Positions 27,834 to 36,362 of a stretch of DNA of 64,000 nt are shown in pieces. Source of the stretch: Flavobacterium algicola (GTDB lineage: Bacteria > Bacteroidota > Bacteroidia > Flavobacteriales > Flavobacteriaceae); assembly GCF_022399565.1 (NCBI RefSeq), contig NZ_JAJTUT010000003.1, positions 744,001-808,000 of the forward strand, read 5' to 3'. Position numbers and translations under genes: made by a program. Position 1 is the stretch's first letter, and the number at the start of each line of letters is the position of its first letter. The notes under the pieces were generated by a model. It saw only the letters and a list, made by a program, of their open reading frames with translations, was not told the origin of the DNA and made no database searches.

Positions 27834-28511
27834 ATGAAAATTACATTTTACGGACATGCATCCTTAGGTATTCAGGTAGGAGATATAAACATCATCGTTG
27901 ATCCTTATATTTCTGCTAACCCTGCGGCGGCACATATTGATATTGAAACTCTGAATGCAGATTATATTCTATTGACTCACGCTCATGGTGATCATATATT
28001 GGATGTAGAGGCAATTGCCAAACGTACCAATGCAGTTATAGTTTCTAATGCAGAAATTGCTGACTATTATGGAGCTAAAGGCTTTACAACGCATCCTATG
28101 AATCACGGCGGTAGCTGGGAATTTGAATTTGGAAAAGTTAAATATGTGAATGCGATTCATTCGAGTTCCTTTCCAAACGGTGCTAATGGCGGTAATCCTG
28201 GAGGTTTTGTGATCGAAGGAGAGCGTAAAAACATCTATATCGCAGGTGATACAGCTTTGACAATGGATATGAAATTGATTCCAATGCGTACCAAACTTGA
28301 TTTAGCTATTTTACCAATCGGAGATAACTTTACGATGGACGTCGAGGATGCTATCTTGGCTTCAGATTTTGTAGAATGCGATAAAATTTTGGGGTATCAT
28401 TACGATACGTTCGGTTATATCGAAATCAATCATAAAGAAGCTATTCAGAAGTTTTTCGATAAAAATAAAGATTTGATGTTGCTAGGAATTGGCGAAAGCA
28501 TCGAATTATAA
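27834..28511 (+). CDS. UPF0173 metal-dependent hydrolase (metallo-beta-lactamase fold)
   Basis: 225 residues, cytoplasmic. The metal motif T-H-A-H-G-D-H is at 48-54, then VDPYISANP (22-30), HGGSWEFEFGKV and the second metal ligands in NIYIAGDTALTMDMKL and a final HYDTFG. This is the UPF0173 (YtkL) group, with a conserved fold and no proven substrate. It lies between menA and a TPR protein; a link with menaquinone is possible but unsupported by sequence. Element copy B begins 6 bp after its stop. Confidence 0.9.
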   Translation: MKITFYGHASLGIQVGDINIIVDPYISANPAAAHIDIETLNADYILLTHAHGDHILDVEAIAKRTNAVIVSNAEIADYYGAKGFTTHPMNHGGSWEFEFGKVKYVNAIHSSSFPNGANGGNPGGFVIEGERKNIYIAGDTALTMDMKLIPMRTKLDLAILPIGDNFTMDVEDAILASDFVECDKILGYHYDTFGYIEINHKEAIQKFFDKNKDLMLLGIGESIEL

Positions 28512-28516
28512 AAATA

Positions 28517-28594
28517 AGGAGCTGGATCCAGCTGTACGCTATATCTCTAGTGGTGAACCCCACCACTAGAGGATGCCGCTACCATCTGGGCTAT
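28517..28594 (-). repeat. Dispersed hairpin element, copy B (short form)
   Basis: Occupies the gap between the UPF0173 gene and the TPR gene. Reads GGAGCTGGATCCAGCTGTACGCTATATCTC, an 11-bp perfect hairpin (28545-28555 with 28561-28571, loop AACCC), then GGATGCCGCTACCATCTGGGCTAT. It shares CGCTATATCTC and AGGATGCCGCT with copy A, and begins with a 14-bp palindrome around GGATCC. Confidence 0.75.
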
Positions 28595-28619
28595 GGTATT
28601 TGTAAATAATTGTATATCA

Positions 28620-29819
28620 GTGAAAAAAATTTATTTCTTGCTATTCGTTAGCTTATGTTTTCAGTCCGTACAAGCGCAAAAAGAGGGCTATTGGGATAAG
28701 GAGCGCTCAATGATCAAGGAGTTTGATGTTCCATCACATGATCGTGTTATCATAAAATCGGATGATTTTCCAATTGGTACGACCGAGCTTATCTTTCGAA
28801 TCACATTATTGGATAATAACCAACAAATGGCAGGAAGCTTAGTTTCGTTGCTTAAAGCTATTCCAGACCCAACAGGAATAAGTCAAGGTTCAGCTGGCGC
28901 AATCTTTTTGATGTCTAAAATTTCAGGTGATGACAAATGTAAATACGCTGTATTTGCCTCAAACAACGATGCTTTAGAGTATCAAAAGTCAGGTAAAACT
29001 TCAGATGCATGCTTGCTGCAGGATATCCCTTTGAGTAAAGATGCTAAACGTCTTTCTGTAGATAAATCACCTTGCTTGAAAAATGCTAAGGGTAATTTAT
29101 GGTTCGGATTTGAAAGCACAAATTGGATTATGAAACAGAAGATAGTTTTAGAGATCGTGCCTTGGGTAGATACTAAGTTGAGTCGAGGCTGGACGGCAGA
29201 TAACAGAAAGCATATCATTAATCAATGCAAAACATCTTCTCTAGCTCAAAAAATGACAAATTCTGATGACTTTTGCATTTGTCTAGAAGAAAAAATTCAG
29301 AAACAATTTCGCTTCGAAGAATTTCAAAAACTCTTAGTTATGGAGCAAGCTAAATTTTATAAAGACTTTGGTACTGCTTGTTATAGTGAAACAAGCGTAT
29401 CTAAAGCTGTTTACGCTGATCTTCGCCGAAAGGCTGCACAAGACGCAAGCAAAGAGAATTACGGAGAGGCTATTAAACAATTAAGCATGGTTGTCAAAGA
29501 TGGTCAGGCGACGGCTCTTGATTATGCTAATTTGGGATATTGGTACGTTGTTACCAAACAATACTCAAAAGCTTTAAAGGTGTTGGATGAAGGGGAGAAA
29601 TTTGATGCTATCGAATTACTGATTCAACTCCATTTGGCTCACGCATTACTTTTAAACGGTGATTATTCGAAAGCGAAATCCATTTACAAAGAATATCAAA
29701 CACAAAATGTAACCGATAGCTTAAGTTGGATTCAGAAAACCAAGAATGATTTTTCTCTTTTCCAAAAGAACGGAATTCAATCAACTGATTTCGAGAAGAT
29801 TTTGAAGGTTTTAGATTGA
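28620..29819 (+). CDS. Exported TPR-containing protein of unknown function
   Basis: About 399 residues from the GTG at 28620, which directly precedes a good signal peptide (KKIYFLLFVSLCFQSVQAQ). The frame also holds an ATG at 28593, but it lies inside the end of element copy B, so the GTG is my choice. The N-terminal 180 residues are unrecognised, with paired cysteines (DDKCKYAVF, KSPCLKNA). A central section carries ICLEEKIQKQFRFEEFQKL, and the C-terminal 120 residues have TPR-like helices (EAIKQLSMVVKDGQATALDYANLGYWYVVTKQYSKALKVLDEGEKFD). Probably periplasmic or outer-membrane. It sits between the UPF0173 gene and menC. Confidence 0.8.
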   Translation: MKKIYFLLFVSLCFQSVQAQKEGYWDKERSMIKEFDVPSHDRVIIKSDDFPIGTTELIFRITLLDNNQQMAGSLVSLLKAIPDPTGISQGSAGAIFLMSKISGDDKCKYAVFASNNDALEYQKSGKTSDACLLQDIPLSKDAKRLSVDKSPCLKNAKGNLWFGFESTNWIMKQKIVLEIVPWVDTKLSRGWTADNRKHIINQCKTSSLAQKMTNSDDFCICLEEKIQKQFRFEEFQKLLVMEQAKFYKDFGTACYSETSVSKAVYADLRRKAAQDASKENYGEAIKQLSMVVKDGQATALDYANLGYWYVVTKQYSKALKVLDEGEKFDAIELLIQLHLAHALLLNGDYSKAKSIYKEYQTQNVTDSLSWIQKTKNDFSLFQKNGIQSTDFEKILKVLD

Positions 29820-29858
29820 TGCGACCCGCATTATTGCAGTGAAAACAGTTTAATTAGA

Positions 29859-29903
29859 GAATGATATCCAGAATTCGTACTGCTCGGATTCTGGATATCA
29901 TTC
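29859..29903. other. 16-bp perfect hairpin without a T-run, before menC
   Basis: GAATGATATCCAGAAT (29859-29874) pairs perfectly with 29888-29903, loop of 13 nt. Neither side has a T-run, so it is a poor intrinsic terminator. It could be an RNA-processing or stability structure in the menC leader. Confidence 0.5.
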
Positions 29904-29936
29904 GTTTATATAAAGATTAATAAATAACAGAAACAG

Positions 29937-30986
29937 ATGAAAGCAACCTATCATAAATACATACTTGATTTTAAACGACCTTCAGGCACTAGTAGAGGTG
30001 TTATGAATCAAAAAGAAACTTGGTTTATAGTTCTTGAACAAAACGGTGTTAAAGGAATAGGTGAGTGCGGAATTTTGCGCGGACTAAGTACGGATGATCG
30101 ACCTGATTATGAGGACAAATTAAAATGGACTTGTGAAAATATTCATCTGGGGAAAAATAAACTTTGGGAGGAATTGATGGAATTCCCTTCAATTCAGTTT
30201 GGAGTAGAAATGGCATTTCTCTCCCTGGATAGTGAGAATCCATTTTTACTGTTTCCTTCAGCTTTTACAAATCAAGAGAAATCGATCGTTATAAATGGTC
30301 TTGTTTGGATGGGTGATGAGGAGTATATGATGGAGCAAATCCAAGAAAAAATAGCAGATGGTTTTCAATGCGTGAAACTGAAAATTGGTGCTATCGATTT
30401 TGATGCTGAAATGAAATTATTGCGTTTTATACGGGCTCATTTTGGTCCCGATAAGATCGAAATTAGGGTTGATGCGAATGGTGCATTTGCTTTAGATGAA
30501 GCTTTAGGTAAAATTAATCAATTATCTGAATTTGAATTACATAGTATTGAACAACCTATTCAAAAAAACAATACTGACAGGATGGCAGAGTTGTGTGATG
30601 TTGCACCTTTCCCCATTGCGCTCGATGAAGAGTTGATTGGGGTATTTTCTAAGGAAGACAAAGAAGCATTATTGCAGAAAATTAAGCCACAGTACATCAT
30701 TTTGAAGCCTAGTTTTGTGGGGGGCTTTAAGGGTACTATGGAGTGGATTCTGCTAGCTGAAAAGTATAATATTGGATGGTGGATTACATCAGCTTTAGAA
30801 AGTAATATTGGTTTGAATGCTATTGCACAATGGACCTTTTTGCTTAATAACTCCATGCCTCAAGGGTTGGGTACGGGTGCACTTTATACTAATAATTTTG
30901 ATTCTCCACTTTCTGTAGAAAAGGGAAAATTATGGTATAGATATGAATTAGGGTGGGACTTTGAATTTGATTTATTACAGAGTTAA
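29937..30986 (+). CDS. menC: o-Succinylbenzoate synthase MenC
   Basis: 349 residues, enolase superfamily. The catalytic set is complete: K147-L-K149 in CVKLKIGA, metal ligands D179 (RVDANGAF), E205 (SIEQPI) and D230 (ALDEEL), and the second lysine K257 (IILKPSFVGG). The N-terminal capping region (YHKYILDFKRPSGTSRG, IGECGILRGL) and the C-terminal SALESNIGLNAIAQW are also typical. MenC dehydrates SHCHC to o-succinylbenzoate, upstream of MenE and MenB. Dipeptide epimerases share this fold, but menB and menA nearby favour MenC. Length is normal. Confidence 0.92.
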   Translation: MKATYHKYILDFKRPSGTSRGVMNQKETWFIVLEQNGVKGIGECGILRGLSTDDRPDYEDKLKWTCENIHLGKNKLWEELMEFPSIQFGVEMAFLSLDSENPFLLFPSAFTNQEKSIVINGLVWMGDEEYMMEQIQEKIADGFQCVKLKIGAIDFDAEMKLLRFIRAHFGPDKIEIRVDANGAFALDEALGKINQLSEFELHSIEQPIQKNNTDRMAELCDVAPFPIALDEELIGVFSKEDKEALLQKIKPQYIILKPSFVGGFKGTMEWILLAEKYNIGWWITSALESNIGLNAIAQWTFLLNNSMPQGLGTGALYTNNFDSPLSVEKGKLWYRYELGWDFEFDLLQS

Positions 30987-31216
30987 TTAAATGTTTTTAG
31001 ATTTATTGATATTCTAAAAATAGGAAGAGCATTCATTATGTTTTATGGTTTATTGGCGTTTTATATGGGATCCTTCAACTGTTTTCGATATCAATTTTAC
31101 TTTTGACTTGAAGTTGAAATTATGAACCATGACATTTGGCCTATTTAAACCACATTATTTGATCTTTCAAGGTTTTAAAACTTTCGATACAGTCCTTTTC
31201 TTAACTCTGAAATTCT

Positions 31217-31224
31217 TATTTTTG
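31217..31224 (+). promoter_or_regulatory. Bacteroidota -7 promoter box for the UvrD/PcrA helicase gene
   Basis: TATTTTTG, exact consensus, 17 bp upstream of the ATG at 31242, in an otherwise featureless 255-bp gap. Confidence 0.55.
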
Positions 31225-31241
31225 CATAAATACTATTTTTC

Positions 31242-33575
31242 ATGCAACAATATATTTCCCAATTAAACGACGCACAACAATTACCAGTTTTGCAGAAAGA
31301 GGGTCCGATGATTATAATCGCCGGAGCAGGTTCTGGTAAAACACGTGTATTAACCATCCGAATTGCCTATTTGATGGCACAAGGGATAGATGCGTTTAAT
31401 ATTTTATCGCTGACTTTTACTAACAAAGCTGCCCGTGAGATGAAAGAACGTATTTCATCGATTGTTGGGTCGAGTGAAGCCAAAAATCTTTGGATGGGAA
31501 CTTTTCACTCCATTTTTGCAAAAATACTTCGTTCAGAAGCAGATAAATTAGGGTATCCTTCCAATTTTACCATTTATGACTCTCAAGATTCTTTGAGAGC
31601 TATTTCTGGGATTATTAAGGAGATGCAATTGGATAAAGACATCTACAAATCAAAACAGATTTTAAGCCGTATTTCGAGCTTTAAAAATAGTTTGATCACA
31701 GTCAAAGCCTACTATAACGATCCTGATTTGCAAGAGGCCGATGCCATGGCTAAAAAACCTAGGATGGGTGAGATTTATAGAAATTACGTAGACCGTCTCT
31801 TTAAATCAGGTGCAATGGATTTTGATGATTTACTGCTGAAAACTAATGAACTGTTAACTCGGTTTCCAGAAGTTTTGGCTAAATATCAAAATCGTTTCCG
31901 TTATATAATGGTAGACGAGTACCAAGATACAAACCATTCTCAGTATTTAATCGTTAGGGCTTTATCAGATAAGTTTCAAAATATTTGTGTGGTTGGAGAT
32001 GATGCACAAAGTATTTATGCATTTCGTGGGGCCAACATTAACAATATTTTGAATTTTCAAAAAGATTATGAAGGTGTACAGACATACCGTTTGGAGCAGA
32101 ATTACCGCTCGACCAAAAATATAGTAGAAGCGGCAAATACAATTATAGAAAAAAACACCGTCAAGCTAGATAAAATTGTATGGACAGCCAATGATTTTGG
32201 ACCAAAAATAAAAATACACCGAAGCATGACAGATGCCGAAGAAGGTCGTTTTGTTGCAAGTACTATTTTTGAGCAGAAAATGCAAAACCAACTTCACAAT
32301 GGTTCGTTTGCGATTTTATATCGTACTAATGCGCAATCTCGTGCTATGGAGGATGCTTTGCGTAAAAGAGATATACCTTATCGTATTTATGGAGGCTTGT
32401 CTTTTTATCAAAGAAAAGAGATTAAAGATGTATTGTGTTATTTGAGACTAGTTATAAATCCAAAAGATGAAGAAGCATTAGTACGTGTCATTAATTATCC
32501 GGCGAGAGGAATTGGAGACACCACTGTAGAGAAATTAACGGTTGCAGCAAATCATTACAAGCGATCGATTTTTGAAATCATGCAAAATATTGATAAAATT
32601 GATTTGAAGTTAAACAACGGAACCAAACAGAAATTGAAAGATTTTGTTTTAATGATTCGTAGTTTTCAAGTAATTAATGAAAATCAGGATGCTTTCTATC
32701 TAACTGATCACGTAGCTAAAAAATCGGGTTTAGTTCAAGAATTAAAGAAGGATGCCACTCCAGAAGGAATGCTGCGCATACAAAACATAGAAGAATTATT
32801 AAATGGTATTAAAGATTTTACCGAAGGTCAGAAAGAAATTGATGGGGCAAGAGGTTCGTTGGAAGAATTCATGGAAGATGTCGCTCTAGCTACTGATCTA
32901 GATAAAGATACCGCCGATCAAGATCGTGTAGCTCTAATGACTATTCACTTGGCAAAGGGATTAGAATTTCCGCATGTCTTTGTTGTAGGTATGGAGGAAG
33001 ATTTATTCCCCTCTGCAATGAGTATGAGTACTCGCAGTGAGTTGGAGGAGGAGCGTCGTTTATTTTACGTCGCCTTAACACGTGCAGAGCATCAAGCGTA
33101 TTTGACTTATGCACAGTCGCGATACCGCTGGGGTAAATTAACAGATTGTGAGCCTTCTCGTTTTATAGAGGAGATTGATTCACAATATTTAGAATACCTA
33201 ACACCGCCAGAGAGTAATTATCGCTACCAGTCGACAATTGATAAAGATATATTTGATGATGTAGACAAATCCAAATTTAGATTATCAAAACCTTCCAATG
33301 GTGTTCCTCCAAAAAAGGTTTCACCCAATGATCCAAAGTCAGAAATGAATGTGCGCAAATTGAAACCAGTTTCGAGAAATGGTTCGCCGTCACAAGCTAA
33401 TTTATTTGATAATCAATTAACTGTTGGTAATATAGTAATGCATGAACGATTTGGTAAAGGGCAAGTAGTGAACCTTGAAGGTGTGGCGGCCGATAAAAAA
33501 GCAGAAATTAAGTTTGAAGTAGGAGGAATTAAAAAGCTTTTACTTCGTTTTGCCAAATTAGATATTATAGGCTAA
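31242..33575 (+). CDS. UvrD/PcrA-type superfamily 1 DNA helicase
   Basis: 777 residues, the usual length. Q-motif LNDAQQLPV, Walker A AGAGSGKT (27-34), motif Ia TFTNKAAREMKERI, Walker B DEYQDT near 222, VGDDAQSIYAFRGA (III), YRLEQNYRST (IV), MTIHLAKGLEFPHVFVVGMEE (V) and EERRLFYVALTRA (VI) are all present. The C-terminal 120 residues hold VGNIVMHERFGKGQVVNLEGVAADKKAEIKF, the Tudor-like domain by which PcrA/UvrD binds RNA polymerase. Involved in nucleotide-excision repair and replication-transcription conflicts. Whether it is best named PcrA or UvrD cannot be decided by eye. Confidence 0.95.
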   Translation: MQQYISQLNDAQQLPVLQKEGPMIIIAGAGSGKTRVLTIRIAYLMAQGIDAFNILSLTFTNKAAREMKERISSIVGSSEAKNLWMGTFHSIFAKILRSEADKLGYPSNFTIYDSQDSLRAISGIIKEMQLDKDIYKSKQILSRISSFKNSLITVKAYYNDPDLQEADAMAKKPRMGEIYRNYVDRLFKSGAMDFDDLLLKTNELLTRFPEVLAKYQNRFRYIMVDEYQDTNHSQYLIVRALSDKFQNICVVGDDAQSIYAFRGANINNILNFQKDYEGVQTYRLEQNYRSTKNIVEAANTIIEKNTVKLDKIVWTANDFGPKIKIHRSMTDAEEGRFVASTIFEQKMQNQLHNGSFAILYRTNAQSRAMEDALRKRDIPYRIYGGLSFYQRKEIKDVLCYLRLVINPKDEEALVRVINYPARGIGDTTVEKLTVAANHYKRSIFEIMQNIDKIDLKLNNGTKQKLKDFVLMIRSFQVINENQDAFYLTDHVAKKSGLVQELKKDATPEGMLRIQNIEELLNGIKDFTEGQKEIDGARGSLEEFMEDVALATDLDKDTADQDRVALMTIHLAKGLEFPHVFVVGMEEDLFPSAMSMSTRSELEEERRLFYVALTRAEHQAYLTYAQSRYRWGKLTDCEPSRFIEEIDSQYLEYLTPPESNYRYQSTIDKDIFDDVDKSKFRLSKPSNGVPPKKVSPNDPKSEMNVRKLKPVSRNGSPSQANLFDNQLTVGNIVMHERFGKGQVVNLEGVAADKKAEIKFEVGGIKKLLLRFAKLDIIG

Positions 33576-33594
33576 TTGATTTTCATGTGTGTAA

Positions 33595-33845
33595 ACTGAA
33601 TTTATCGCTTACGATGAATTATTAGCTATTTTAATCGAAAGAAAATCATTGATCTATCGTGTCGAAATTATCAGTGGGAGGATATACTGCGGAATAGTCA
33701 CTACGATGGCTGATACAATGCATAAGAGTATGATGCGAGATCAGATTATGCATCATGATAAAGAAGTTTTAAAAAAAGTATAGTAAAAGAATTAGGTGAA
33801 ACCAACGAATTTTTTAAGAAGGAGTACAAACATTATTTATTATAA
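33595..33845 (+). pseudogene. Decayed gene remnant between the helicase and the Sua5 gene
   Basis: Reading from 33595, directly after an in-frame stop, the frame is open to a stop at 33781-33783 and encodes FIAYDELLAILIERKSLIYR... then GIVTTMADTMHKSMMRDQIM, which has protein-like periodicity but no start codon. Changing frame within the run of seven A bases near 33771-33777 gives IVKELGETNEFFKKEYKHYLL and a stop at 33843-33845. I do not recognise the family. The missing start plus frameshift suggest a decaying gene; a sequencing error in the A-run is the alternative for the second part. The rest of the 417-bp gap (33576-33992) shows nothing else. Confidence 0.4.
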
Positions 33846-33992
33846 AGTCAGAATGATCTTTTACAAAAACCCTATTGATAAGATAGATTGATCGTGAAAT
33901 AGATTTATCAAATCGTGGTTCTGTGAAAACAGGAATATAGAAATAAGATTAACGTTTTCTTTTTTATAATCGAAAACTAAAACAAAAATAAC

Positions 33993-34613
33993 ATGGCAGA
34001 ATTTATAAAAATATACCAAGATAAGCCAAGCGAGGCTGCATTGGCCAAAGTTGTCAAGGTTTTGCAAGCAGGAGGGTTGGTTATTTATCCAACAGATACT
34101 GTTTATGGTTTGGGGTGTGATATAACTAATAGTAAAGCGCTTGAGAAGATTGCAAGGATTAAAGGAGTAAAACTGGATAAAGCGAACTTTTCCTTTATTT
34201 GTCATGATCTAAGTAACCTCTCGGATTATGTGCGTCAAATTGATACCGCTACTTTTAAAATTTTAAAACGCGCTCTACCTGGTCCTTATACTTTTATTTT
34301 ACCAGGTAATAATAATTTGCCCAAAGAGTTTAAAAAGAAAACTACGGTAGGTATACGTGTGCCTGATAGCGCTATTGTTTTAGAAATTGTGCGTTTACTG
34401 GGTAATCCAATAGTGACTACATCGATTCGTGATGAAGATGATGTGATAGAATACACTACCGATCCGGAATTGATTTTCGAAAAATGGCAAAATCTAGTTG
34501 ATTTAGTTATCGATGGTGGTTACGGAGACAATATTGGATCGACAATAATTGATTTATCAGAACAAGAACCGGTAGTCCTGAGAGAAGGAAAAGGAAGTCT
34601 TGATATTCTATAA
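33993..34613 (+). CDS. Sua5/YciO/YrdC family protein (threonylcarbamoyl-AMP synthase-like)
   Basis: 206 residues containing one YrdC domain: YPTDTVYGLGCD (33-44), then ALEKIARIKG, SFICHDLSNLSDYV, PGPYTFILPG, VGIRVPDSAIVLEIVRLLGNPIVTTSIR, and the family end TIIDLSEQEPVVLREGKGSLDI. TsaC/Sua5 makes threonylcarbamoyl-AMP for the t6A37 tRNA modification. It lacks the C-terminal Sua5 domain. The similar YciO branch has uncertain function and typically shares the LARIK(G/H) variation seen here, so it could be YciO-like rather than the main TsaC. No tsaB, D or E neighbours are present. Confidence 0.87.
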   Translation: MAEFIKIYQDKPSEAALAKVVKVLQAGGLVIYPTDTVYGLGCDITNSKALEKIARIKGVKLDKANFSFICHDLSNLSDYVRQIDTATFKILKRALPGPYTFILPGNNNLPKEFKKKTTVGIRVPDSAIVLEIVRLLGNPIVTTSIRDEDDVIEYTTDPELIFEKWQNLVDLVIDGGYGDNIGSTIIDLSEQEPVVLREGKGSLDIL

Positions 34614-34620
34614 TATATTT

Positions 34621-34690
34621 TAAAAACTAAAAACTAAAAACTAAAAACTAAAAACTAAAAACTAAAAACTAAAAACTAAAAACTAAAAAC
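34621..34690 (+). repeat. Tandem repeat (TAAAAAC)10
   Basis: Ten perfect 7-bp units starting 8 bp after the Sua5 stop; the last unit runs into the left arm of the following terminator. The 7-bp unit is out of step with codons, and it lies outside genes. Perfect identity of all units suggests recent expansion or homogenisation by slippage, so copy number may vary between strains. Confidence 0.95.
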
Positions 34691-34715
34691 TCGCAAATAG
34701 CTATTTGCGAGTTTT
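34686..34715. terminator. 30-bp perfect palindrome, terminator of the Sua5 gene
   Basis: AAAACTCGCAAATAG at 34686-34700 mirrored exactly at 34701-34715, followed by a T-rich tract. The left arm's AAAAC comes from the last unit of the tandem repeat. Symmetry allows termination in both directions; the convergent MFS gene ends at 34795. Confidence 0.8.
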
Positions 34716-34794
34716 CTGTTTTTTAGCAATTGGGTATTTGACAAGTTTTGCATCTATGGAACAAGATGCTTCGTCATGCCATCTTGTATAATGA

Positions 34795-35988
34795 CTAGTG
34801 GCTAGTGGTAATTGTACGTTTTCCAATTTGCAATATAATTAAAGCCGTAATTGTAGTTGTTGTCATAATAAGAATCATAGGGACAATTGAATTAATTACA
34901 AATGTTCCTACTGCAAAAGATGCTACAGCTCCTAAACCTAACTGAATTGCCCCCATTAATGCTGATGCACTACCCGTGTTTTTGGTAAAAGGTGCAAGAG
35001 TAAGTCCTGCAGTATTTGGATTTGAAATACCGAGGCATCCTAGATATAAAAATAGTAAGGCAATTGTTTCGTACAGTCCCAAAAGATTGTTTAAAGCACC
35101 AATTAAGAACACAATAATAATTACTGATTGCGTAAGCAAGGCACTAAAGATCATTTGTTCGCTAGTGTATTTGCGCAATAAAACCGAATTTAATTGGCTT
35201 GCGCCTATAAAACTACAAGACATGAAAGCAAAAATCCAACCATAAGTTTTGGCATCTACTGCAAATATATCCATGAACACTATTGGGGATGCTGCTACAT
35301 AGGTAAATAATCCTGAAAACGAAATAGCACCAGTAAAAGCGTAAGTGTAAAACTGAGGCTCTCTAAGAACTGTCCAGAAATTTTTAAGAATTGGCTTAGG
35401 TTTAAGTGATATGGATTCATCAGGTGTGTAGGTGGTAGGTAATCCAAAATAAGAGGATAACAAAACTAATATTCCTAAGAACATTAAGATTAGGAATACC
35501 ATTTGCCAGCCAAAACTTGCAGTTACATAACCACCAATTGTTGGTGCTAGCATAGGTGATAAACCAACAACTAACATTAAAGTTGAAAAAACTTTAGGTA
35601 TTTCTTTTACAGGAAATAAATCTCTTACCATTGATACTGATGCGACAGTCGCAGCACAACTTCCTACAGCCTGAATAAAACGCAGACCAATAAAAGTATC
35701 GATGTCCTTTACAAATACGCAACCAAGTGAGGCTAAAATATATACAAGGAGACCAATATATAATGGGATTTTTCTACCAAAGCGATCAAGTAGGGGGCCG
35801 TATAATAATTGCCCAGCAGATATTCCGATAAAGTAACTTGATAAAGTCATTGCGACTTTTGCTACAGTTGTATTTAGATCAGTAGCAATCCCTGAGAATC
35901 CAGGTAAATACATATCAATTGAGAACGGTCCCAAAGCTGTTAGTGAGCCTAAAATTAAAATAAGCTTTAAATATTTAGATTTAGTCAT
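34795..35988 (-). CDS. Bcr/CflA-family multidrug efflux MFS transporter
   Basis: 397 residues, 12 hydrophobic helices. Signature GPFSIDMYLPGFSGIATDL at the N-terminus, SSYFIGISAGQLLYGPLLDRFGRKIPLYIG (MFS motif A with GPLLDRFGRK) and GGYVTASFGWQMVFLI (motif C-like) identify the drug:H+ antiporter Bcr/CflA group. Bcr members export bicyclomycin, chloramphenicol or sulfonamides; the real substrate is unknown. It stands alone on the minus strand, convergent with the Sua5 gene. A weak -7 (TATTTTTA) is upstream. Confidence 0.9.
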   Translation of the reverse strand: MTKSKYLKLILILGSLTALGPFSIDMYLPGFSGIATDLNTTVAKVAMTLSSYFIGISAGQLLYGPLLDRFGRKIPLYIGLLVYILASLGCVFVKDIDTFIGLRFIQAVGSCAATVASVSMVRDLFPVKEIPKVFSTLMLVVGLSPMLAPTIGGYVTASFGWQMVFLILMFLGILVLLSSYFGLPTTYTPDESISLKPKPILKNFWTVLREPQFYTYAFTGAISFSGLFTYVAASPIVFMDIFAVDAKTYGWIFAFMSCSFIGASQLNSVLLRKYTSEQMIFSALLTQSVIIIVFLIGALNNLLGLYETIALLFLYLGCLGISNPNTAGLTLAPFTKNTGSASALMGAIQLGLGAVASFAVGTFVINSIVPMILIMTTTTITALIILQIGKRTITTSH

Positions 35989-36065
35989 TAGATACTTGTG
36001 ATTATTGTAGTGTAAAAATAGTATGTTTTATTAGATATATTTAAAATTATATTTACCTTTCAAAA

Positions 36066-36284
36066 TGTTAACAATTTGTTAAACTGACAATGTTAATTAA
36101 ACCAACAGAAGATTATTTAGTCTTAATATAAAAAATGATTTAAAAATATTTTTAATAATTTAAAATCCAATATTAAAGTTGTAGTCGTATACAGTTTATT
36201 TTAATTTTTAAATCACATTTTTTAGGTAAATAGTTTAGTTAGTTTGACGATCCACTCTTTCATAGAATGGATCGTTTTTTTTTA
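36066..36284 (+). ncRNA. Candidate small RNA ending at an orphan terminator
   Basis: The 374-bp gap 35989-36362 lies upstream of the MFS gene and downstream of the J/KTSC gene, both minus-strand, yet holds a + strand intrinsic terminator: ACGATCCA/TGGATCGT stem (36247-36275) and T9. Nothing coding on the + strand precedes it. A near-consensus -7 box TACCTTTC lies at about 36052-36059, which would give a transcript of roughly 220 nt. No conserved family is recognised; the 5' end is a guess. Confidence 0.3.
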
Positions 36285-36309
36285 TAACTATTTTTGAAAT
36301 TGGCGATAA

Positions 36310-36337
36310 AAAAAGCTGTCTAGATAGACAGCTTTTT
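36310..36337 (-). terminator. Rho-independent terminator of the J/KTSC gene
   Basis: 13-bp perfect stem AAAAAGCTGTCTA/TAGACAGCTTTTT (36310-36322 with 36325-36337), with the A-run on the + strand becoming a T-run for the minus-strand gene that ends at 36363. Confidence 0.8.
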
Positions 36338-36362
36338 GAAAATATAAGATAAGTATAAAATA

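Noticed and set aside
28593..28619. ATG start for the TPR protein
   Set aside because: It lies in the end of element copy B (GGGCTATGG) and its nine residues do not fit the signal peptide; the GTG at 28620 does. This remains a judgement, not proof.
33861..34205. Minus-strand frame overlapping the Sua5 gene start
   Set aside because: Antisense to a conserved gene and cysteine-rich by accident; no promoter.
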